Source of the DNA: Rhodocollybia butyracea
Lineage: Eukaryota; Basidiomycota; Agaricomycetes; Agaricales; Omphalotaceae
Assembly (NCBI GenBank): GCA_015501585.1
Contig: JADNRY010000270.1
Span: 1 to 64,000 of the forward strand
Direction: 5' to 3'
Length of the DNA: 64,000 nucleotides
Both the position numbers and the translations under genes were made by a program. The notes beneath the pieces were generated by a model. That model made no database searches and was not told where the DNA came from. It saw only the letters and a program-made list of their open reading frames with translations. The number at the start of each line of letters is the position of its first letter. Positions within the stretch are counted from its first letter, which is position 1. Below are positions 57,149 through 64,000 of the stretch, one piece after another.

Positions 57149-57900
57149 GATGGTTGAAGAAATGGTACGGTAGACCGGTCCGTTATGTCAAACAATTTAG
57201 CGTTGGGCGGCAGGCAGGCCTCTACCACTTGCTTTCCACTACCATCGCCCTGGCACACTGAGGATCATATTCTTTTCCACACAGTAAACCTTGCTGCTGC
57301 AGTCCAACCAATACCCTCGAAATAGCAATGAAGAAAGACAGCATAATCGACAGATCAACAAAATGACAATCCTACAAACACGAACAATTTCCAAGTGATG
57401 CGGAGAGCACAAGTCGGTTCGGCACCACTCAAGAGCCTCTCTCTCGGCTCTCTCTTCTACTACATCCAATGCGAACCAATTCGGCACTGCAGGCGGCCAG
57501 CTGGTCCTTCACTCAGACAATCTAGGTGCTCTTCATGAAGGCGACCAAATGTGCTGAGAAAACAGTTATTGGAAAAAGACAGGGGATGTGATTAGGTGAG
57601 GATATTCTTCTGATTCAGACTATTCCAATGCTTTACTGTTCTGAGCAACAGTCGTGAATTGCTATCGCCGACATGACTCGCTACTCTCAACGAATCCTTC
57701 CATCGATTCATCCTTTCGTTCGTTCCTTCAAATCCTTCGATCCTTGGCCAGCAATATGTATACTGATATACTGTCATTCATTCATTCTTTTTCTGCCTCT
57801 AGGATGAAAATGCGTGAAAAGATGCTTGAACGAGAATTAGCAAGATTAACTGAGGATAATTGGCAAGTAAGTACTATGGCCGTAAACTCAACCTTCCTAG

Positions 57901-60900
57901 GCGCTACGCTTCCTCATGGGATGGTAAAAGTTGGAATGGACACTGATTCCCCGGGAAATGCGAGTGGTTATGTTATCTTTCCAAGCTCTCGCTCTAATTC
58001 CATTCCCTCAGCAAGCGGCTACGATGCCAATGCCACATTCAAAGCGACAGGATTCTCCCAGTTGCATGATACTGGAACTGGTGGAGTAATGCTCTCGTTT
58101 CTCTGTTTTTCCGGTAGCTTACTACATATCAACGTCAGGGAATTTCGCTTTCAAACTTCAAAATCTGGGCGTTCCCCAACTGTACTTTTGGATTCCAAGG
58201 ATGTCAAACATCAATGGAAAGTCGAAAGGTGCTTCGAAACGTTCTACCCGATGATAAGATCAATTGAGAAACGCCACTATGACTTGCTAACGTTTGTAAT
58301 TCTAGGTTCTCCGGATGACTTTGCTTCCCCCGGCTACTTTTCCTCCAATCTTTCTAATGGGATACGTGTAGAGCTCACATCTACCCGGAGAATAGCTATC
58401 CATCGATACACCTTCTCACCAGGCACCGCGGAACCAAGAATGCTCGTTGATATAACGAACGACAGCTCGCAGACATCGACCTTCGCCGTCATGACATTAA
58501 ACACAACTACTGCACGCGTAATGGGAGGATCTCAGTTCGCCTCCTCCTTCGGGCCGCAGAGGTATACAGCGTTTACTTGTGTGGACTTTGCCGGGCAGGG
58601 ATTCGACCTGGGATCCCCCACAGAGTATGGGACGTGGCTAGGAGATGGCACGGTTCAGGGTCAGACAGACCTCAATCAGCAGTATTTTGGTGCGTCTCTG
58701 TTCGCTTCGTGTGGGCATATACTGATCAAGCCGACCTCAGGTTTTGTGTCCGAAATGGGCGCGTTATTCACGTTCAATCCAGCTCCCAAAGGGAAGCCCA
58801 CGGTCATCCTTGCGCGCGCTGGGGTATCCTTTATATCCTCGGAACAAGCCTGTGCCAATGCGGAAGAGGAAATACCCGACTTTGATTTCGACAGCGTGCA
58901 GACTGAAAATCGAGCCGCTTGGAACGAGTTGCTTGGACAGGTCCAGGTAGACACCACGAATGTCTCGACGGAAACGATTCAATTGATGTATTCTGGAGTG
59001 AGTCCGAATTCGCTCTTTCCAGCAGCAGTTATACTCAACTTCTTTACTTTCTCTTCGCCTGCAGCTATACCGATCTCATATCTTACCAGCCGATTGTCCG
59101 TAAATTTCTCCGACCTCTTTCGAACTCAACCTTACGTTCTCTTCTGCTAGATACGGGCGAAAACCCCAGATGGAACTCGACAGAACCCTACTACGATTCG
59201 TATTACTGCAACTGGGATACCTTCCGTACCCTCTACTCGTTGATAGCCTTGCATGATCCAGAGCGCTTCGCTCTAATCGTGCGTGCCATGATCGATATTC
59301 AAAGACATGAAGGTCATTTTGACATCCTTAATCCGAATCCCGTACTCTTTCGCTGACTAATTCATTCTATAGGATGGCTACCGGAATGTCGTGGGACCAC
59401 TAATCAACAGTTCATCCAAGGCGGCAGCAGTCAGTGTTTATTTTCCCTCGTCGATCCAAATGGAAAACCTGACCGCATCCATCACAGACGGCGATCCGAT
59501 CCAATCCTAGGAGAGTTTTTCGTCAAGTGCGTGGGGCGTAGTTTTGGTTTTTTTTTTTTATCTGGTGGTGTACTGACGTGGATTTACTCTGCATAGGTTC
59601 AGCGAACAGGCCGCCAGTCTCAATGTTTCTGCGGATGACCTGTATACAGCTTTACTTGCCGACGCCGAGCTCCAGCCGCCGAATTGGAACCTTCAAGGAA
59701 GGCAAGCAAATGCGTGGAAAGAGTTCAGTGCGTACTCTTGCGTCAAACGTTTGTATTTCTAACTGAACCGTCCGAATTCTAGATTACATCCCTCAAGATA
59801 TGTTTGACGCGGGCGGCGCAAACACCAAGCAGGTCTCTTGTACTTTGGAAGTTTAGTGCCCCCTCACTCTTTTCCGCCCACTTATTGACCTGCTGTCCGC
59901 TCCGAATAGCACGCGTTTGGCGATTTTGCCATCTCTCAAGTGGCGAAAATACTTAATAAGATGGACGATGCTGCTAAGGTCCGTGAATCTGTAGTACGCC
60001 TCTCTGGCTGTCTTGTTCACCTTTTCCACTGAATAGTATGCACAATGTGCCGGCAACTCCTTCAACCTCTGGAATCCGAACGTTTCCGTCCCAGGTACAC
60101 TGAGTGTCGCGGGGATGATGCAGGTTAGTGTATATGATTGGATTGGTCTTCGATGACTGACTTGCTGTTTTCGGACGGACGTAGCCTCGGTTCAAGAATG
60201 GAACGTTCAACTTTACTGACCCAAGACACTGTAGTATCCACGATCCGTTGATGGCTACTTGCTTCTTGAATGCTGTCGATCGTGACGGGTTCTATGAAGC
60301 GTCTCCTATAGTGGTATGTCATGCATAAGCTATACTTATGAAAGGTTACTGACCAGAATTTACTCTAGTACTCTCAAGTGCGTCGAACATACACCGCTTT
60401 TTTTTTCAATGGAACTGATTTCTGTAGTTCGTCCCTCACGACACTGCGCGGTTACTTAAACTCCAGGGAGGAAACAGCAGTTTCATCAACCGCCTCGAGA
60501 GGCCTCTTGATCTCGTACCACCACCATCTCGTAACTTTCCCACGCTTGCGTGGACTCGTTTTCGCTGTGCTGGACAACTTACGAGCAAGGGGATGGGCTG
60601 TAGGCCGTACCCTGCCACTCACACAGAAGATTAGCTACCTTCACTCAGCAGAATGGCCCATTAGTCTCAACACTACCTCTCTGGGGCTTCTAGACAGCGG
60701 ATTGGTTGGATTTGCTGGCATGCATCTGGATTACCCCAGCAGCTGATAGTCACGCTTTGGGCTGGAGCTTCTTCACAACCACTGAACCATCTCTTCTTCA
60801 CCACTAGTCTCTCCTTTAGCACCATGTCCTACACCCATATTCCAAATCCAACCACCTTGCACTCTGTGGGCCCTGGCCCATGGCAGTTGTAACGGGATCT

Positions 60901-61675
60901 ACACAAGTTTCTCCATCCAGCATATTCATGATCCTCATATTGGCCACAAGCTCAGGCCTTCCGCAGGGACTTCATCCACCCCTGGCTGCCGCCCGGCCTT
61001 GTCACCCGAAAAAATGAGTTGTATGGCTTCCAGTAGCAGTAGATCAATCACTGCACTGTGGTGGCTTGCGCCTGTCAACTCGCTATACGAAGGACCTTCA
61101 GGGGGACAGGAGGCTAAGAATCTGGGAGTGGGAAGGGCATGGGAAGGAGCAGGCTACCAGGTTGAGGCTGAGGTGGTGATTTCGCTTTTGATCCCTCTTC
61201 CTACCTTACCCTCTTTCTCTTGCACAAGAAAAACTCAATTATGTTACCTACATATGATACCATTCCAACGCACGGACATTACCCTTCCTCTTATATACGT
61301 GACAAGTGCTTAATAAAGCCTTCGAGGCTAGACGGAAGTGCTCGCACTTCCGTCGTGGAACCCCATGGGATCCAATTGTTGCTGGCTGCTGATCATCAGA
61401 CACAGACTCAGATGTTCTTCCCAGAACACACCTATTGTTACAGTTTACATTTTGCTAGAGTAATCGCTACCATACGCTACTGCGCAGAGGCGAATAAACG
61501 GGAATTAAAAAAAATTAAAAAATTAAAAAATTAAAAAATTAAAAAATAAAAAAATTAAAAAATTAAAATCAACCGCCTCGACTTCATCTTTGACCAAGGC
61601 TACTTCGCAATTGACGACGAACCCTCATTCCAGATCCCGTTCATGTATCATTATGCGAACGCTCCCGGAAAGAGT
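57901..61675 (+). pseudogene. GH92 alpha-1,2-mannosidase, 15 exons seen, broken
   Basis: Glycoside hydrolase family 92 motifs run in order: GATLPHGMVKVGMDTDSPGN, ATGFSQLHDTGTGG, FKIWAFPNC, SRKVLRNVLPD, GVSFISSEQACANAEEEIP, ADYTGENPRWNSTEPYYDSY, EGWLPECRG, FIQGGSS, NWNLQGRQANAWKEF, FVPHDTARLLKLQGGNSSF. Exon borders are clean GT-AG with introns of 45-70 nt, including a 9-nt exon at 60369-60377. Lesions: the 5' end is lost before 57901 (an orphan acceptor remains); the donor at 58254 reads ATAAGA instead of GTAAGA; about five extra bases near 59500 lead to TAG at 59508; a 1,069-bp element splits the last exon after 60498; homology resumes at 61568 (FIFDQGYFAIDDEPSFQ, FMYHYANAPGKS) and ends at 61675. 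The enzyme would trim alpha-1,2-mannose from glycans. Confidence 0.85.
60499..61567 (+). mobile_element. Retroposon with ATTAAAAA-repeat tail and 14-bp TSD
   Basis: ATCAACCGCCTCGA occurs at 60485-60498 and again at 61568-61581, splitting the GH92 exon at one codon, so these are target-site duplications. The insert is 1,069 bp and ends in a run of (a)attaaaaa units from about 61505, a tail of the kind left by target-primed reverse transcription. AATAAA occurs at 61313 and at 61493, the latter just before the tail. A perfect 11-bp-stem hairpin (GACGGAAGTGC TC GCACTTCCGTC) lies at 61331-61354. No coding frame is evident, so it is a SINE-like or 5'-truncated LINE-like unit, or a retroposed RNA. 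Confidence 0.85.
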
Positions 61676-61930
61676 CAGTATCTACAGGCCCCCTGAAAAT
61701 AGACCTCAAGGTCTTTCGGAAAAATTTTCCATGTTGGCCGAAAATGTCCGAGCCAAAATCGCTCTGATAGACCAAAAAAAGTCCGAAACCCGAGTGGCCC
61801 CCGGTTTTTGGCCACATACTTCCTACGATATCTCCCAGAATGGCTGCAATTGTTTCTAACATTTTAATTCTGAGTGTACTTGTACTGAGGGCTTACAGTA
61901 ATGTATTTAACACAGTATGTAGTCACCTAT
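61676..61930. other. Sequence after the end of GH92 homology
   Basis: From caggccccctgaaaatagac (61685) the GH92 coding sequence gives way to unrelated DNA with words such as gacctcaaggtc (palindrome, 61702) and ggccgaaaatgtccgagcc. The abrupt change suggests another insertion or a breakpoint; no matching second end was found in the window. Confidence 0.35.
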
Positions 61931-61936
61931 ACACGT

Positions 61937-62221
61937 CTAATCAACATTCATATCGTTGCGGCTTCGGAATTGCTTCAAAGCAGCACAAATCTGAGTCATT
62001 CCTTGTTTGAGTGCACTGTAACGAGCCTCATCATCCTCGCTTATGATAATAGTATCCGCAATACCACCGCTCTTGATAGAATTTCCAAGAAGAACGAGAA
62101 ATTGTGCCGGAGGAACTTTCGTGAAGTGCTTAGTCCGAAAGAGCACTGTTGAACTAGTGATGGATCTGAACTGACTGCCCCGGGCTAAACGCTCGAAAAG
62201 CTGAAGGTCCACGTAGGACAC
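61937..62221 (-). CDS. Hypothetical protein or C-terminal exon, 94 aa
   Basis: The frame begins MSYVDLQLFERLARGSQFRS and continues VLFRTKHFTKVPPAQFLVLL, IIISEDDEARYSALKQGM and ends SRNDMNVD. It has helix-like, balanced composition and looks like real coding sequence. A copy of the dispersed repeat starts 5 bp upstream of its ATG, so the gene may be cut there and only the 3' exon left. No family recognised. Confidence 0.4.
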   Translation of the reverse strand: MSYVDLQLFERLARGSQFRSITSSTVLFRTKHFTKVPPAQFLVLLGNSIKSGGIADTIIISEDDEARYSALKQGMTQICAALKQFRSRNDMNVD

Positions 62222-62225
62222 GGCA

Positions 62226-62278
62226 CTAGCTGCATACGGAGGCGGCGAACATATGCCCGCCCACCCCGCATACGTCCT
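62226..62278 (+). repeat. Dispersed ~50-bp repeat, copy 8
   Basis: It reads ctagctgcatacggaggcgg, cgaacatatgcccgcccacc and ccgcatacgtcct. It lies between the 94-aa frame and the family C copy. Confidence 0.7.
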
Positions 62279-62336
62279 AAAACTGCCCTACTATAACAGA
62301 TGAGAAAAGCTGGACTGTATTAAAACAGAGATAAAC

Positions 62337-63260
62337 CTACGTGTTCCACCATGCCAGCGGTTTCTTGTTTGGTTCTTTTTCTTCCGAGCCAACCTCGACG
62401 TCTTCAAAGAAACCAATTATTGCGTTGTAGAAAGACTCGTAAGGGAATGAACGGTCGATTCCCCAGAGAGACCAAAGCGAAGCTAAAGAAGTGCAAGATA
62501 AGCAGGAGATAAAGACACGAAGAATGGATTTTGCACACCATGACAGCCGCGTATGCAATCATACGAGGACTCATAGTAATCAGATTATAGATCTCAGCGT
62601 AGTTGCGGCGCGTTGACTTGCGAAGCTTTGAGGAGATAAAAGTCGCAGACCTCCTTACAAAGGATCGCCTCATCTAATCCTTTTTTGAGCCTTCTGTACC
62701 CCGAGCACCCCGTATAGTCATTATACTCCAAGTACGCTTCCACGAATGCATTCCCCCAAAGACACTGAAGGAACTTTCGCGTCGTTCTCCAAGCGCCGAT
62801 AGCGAGGATAGCGAGCGTGAAACGGGCCAGGATGCGCAAGGCGCACCAGTATAGGTACGGCTATATTGGTGAATCAGGGAGAGTGGAAGGAGCAGAGGAG
62901 GCTTCACAGGGTTGGGATGGTTCGGGGGGTGGAGCAACTAAAAATGCAGGTAACGGGTCAGGGCTAGGCTTGAAACATTGTTAATCGATGATCACTCACT
63001 CCATATCAAGATCGGTATATAACTCCGCCATACTGCCTTCCGTCTTCATACACTGCATACTGCAAATCCGCGTCGTAGAGGTATATTCACTCCGAGGATG
63101 AATGTGATTGTTCCTAAGGAGAAGACGGCGTACTGCAGGAAATTAACTGTGGTTGGTATGATGGTGGATCGAGAAAGAAAGAAATAGAGGCATCGATGCT
63201 TACCTCAAGAACAGCTGTCGAAAGATCCTTGATCCGTCATCCTCCTTGACGATGTAAAGA
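62337..63260 (-). pseudogene. Family C membrane protein, copy 3
   Basis: In order on the minus strand: an exon ending RIKDLSTAVLE, a GTAAGC...CTGCAG intron, YAVFSLGTITFILGV (first helix), a break, ILARFTLAILAIGAWRTTRK (second helix) with FLQCLWGNAFVEAYLEYNDY, then SPRMIAYAAVMVCKIHSSCL (third helix), and FPYESFYNAIIGFFEDVEVG to the stop near 62337. At least two one-base shifts are needed, so it is not functional as read. It is the longest copy and shows that the parent had three or more membrane helices and an acidic tail. Confidence 0.45.
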
Positions 63261-63689
63261 TAGGGATAATAAGCTCCTCGGGCATTTCACGCGTCTTCTA
63301 GACATAGGAGTTTTCGAGTAGAGGTAGGGTAGTCTAGTGCGTATGTATCAGTCAACACGGCGTTCTTTTGCATGAGAGGAAAACTTTACATTTCCACCCC
63401 TCATAGCTCAGAAGATTGAAGACGTTCATGACGAGCTGGGGCACTGCATCACAACCTACTCACAAGAGTATTGTTTGACCGTTCGATGAGGAACAGGCCA
63501 TGTCATTCCTAAGTGATAGATAGTGGAATTGGGATGACAACACTCTCGACGCCCACTGTTCCAGCCTGTCATAAAAAGACTTCCATTTTAGCACCAACTT
63601 GGAAAGAGGGTAATGGTACAGACCTCTGGAGGTATATTGTGTAGCGAATAGAAGGTCGGGATCAACAGCTGTGCTGGGAGAGAAGTCAG
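63261..63689. other. No gene recognised
   Basis: Only short frames are present between the family C copy and the elongation-factor fragment. It may contain decayed exons of either. Confidence 0.3.
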
Positions 63690-64000
63690 GAGAGAGTAGA
63701 AGACCGAGACATTGGCGGGCGAAACTTGACCGCCAAGGTTTTTGTAGATTGCAGGAAGCGAGCTGGCAAGCTGAGTGGCCTCGGCTTGCTTAATGGGAGG
63801 TAGGTCAGACCCGTCGCTAGATTATGGAACTTCGCCGACTTGGCGGAGAGTAGCAATGGCCTTGCCCAACGACACCACTAGCTTCAGGGTCACCAATGGT
63901 GGTCTTGACCTTGGTCAGACCCGGGAGTAGGTTGAGAATGAAAGGGTGGACAGTGACTGCAGAATCGACCAGCTTGGCCTTGTTATCGACACTACTACAA
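63690..64000 (-). pseudogene. Elongation factor 3 fragment, N-terminal (HEAT) region
   Basis: At the right edge, read leftward, the frame gives DNKAKLVDSAVTVHPFILNL and LLPGLTKVKTTIGDPEA, a highly conserved stretch of the fungal ribosome ATPase eEF3 before its first ABC domain. One base later the family continues in another frame as KAIATLRQVGEVP. Toward 63700, DGSDLPPIKQ-like and IYKNLGGQVSPANVS sequences may follow with stops. eEF3 releases tRNA from the ribosomal E site and is normally a single essential gene, so this broken fragment is a relic copy. More may lie beyond the window. Confidence 0.65.

Noticed and set aside
57654..59150. A single 498-residue gene
   Set aside because: The frame reads through at least four introns of the GH92 gene; family motifs appear only after splicing.
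60378..60746. 122-residue plus-strand ORF
   Set aside because: It crosses an intron acceptor, the GH92 exon and the start of the inserted retroposon, so it is a chance frame.

Overview
The window looks like accessory, transposon-rich DNA from a filamentous basidiomycete, probably an agaricomycete. Direct support: genes are cut by many 45-75 nt GT-AG introns with CTAAC/CTGAC-type branch sites, and the mobile elements (Ty3/gypsy chromovirus, LINE remnant, CACTA-type MITE) are typical of such fungi. No rRNA, tRNA or CRISPR was seen. Most of what can be named is broken.

Layout. 1-2485: 3' end of a Ty3/gypsy element and its LTR. 2.6-5.6 kb: a short repeat cluster, the first copy of a multicopy spliced gene family (family A), and a spliced coiled-coil gene. 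6-8.1 kb: a Prm1-like pseudogene and family D remnants. 8.5-11.5 kb: a broken TET/JBP-like dioxygenase gene (copy 1), which recurs with its flanks at 39.6-42.7 kb (copy 2, broken differently). 12.6-16.3 kb: aminotransferase pseudogene, HNH-like pseudogene, and a small three-exon gene with a GC-AG intron. 18.7-23.9 kb: a CACGCAC-rich element with 8-bp target duplication, an inverted family D copy, a LINE remnant, a 670-bp CACTA MITE, and a small intact gene. 27.7-35.7 kb: TET/JBP-like fragments, family A copies and a UDP-xylose-synthase-like fragment. 36.7-39.5 kb: tandem membrane-protein remnants (family C) and a divergent gene pair. 44.8-46.2 kb: a PD-(D/E)XK-like gene with an in-frame stop, divergent from a spliced gene. 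50.8-53.8 kb: a three-unit tandem array of family A. 55.4-57.1 kb: the intact four-exon HNH-like paralog. 57.9-61.7 kb: a GH92 mannosidase pseudogene split by a 1,069-bp retroposon. 62-64 kb: another family C copy and an elongation-factor-3 fragment at the edge.

The best intact gene models are the coiled-coil gene (258 aa), the GC-AG small gene (108 aa), the 143-aa gene beside the MITE, the 218-aa gene at 38.9 kb and the 539-aa HNH-like gene. There is no pathway here. The genes share a history of duplication, insertion and decay. The main candidates for a second look are the dispersed, independently broken TET/JBP-like copies beside an 8-bp-TSD element, a roughly 50-bp dispersed repeat present at eight sites, and the tandem family A array. 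All protein names rest on motif recognition by eye, without database searches.
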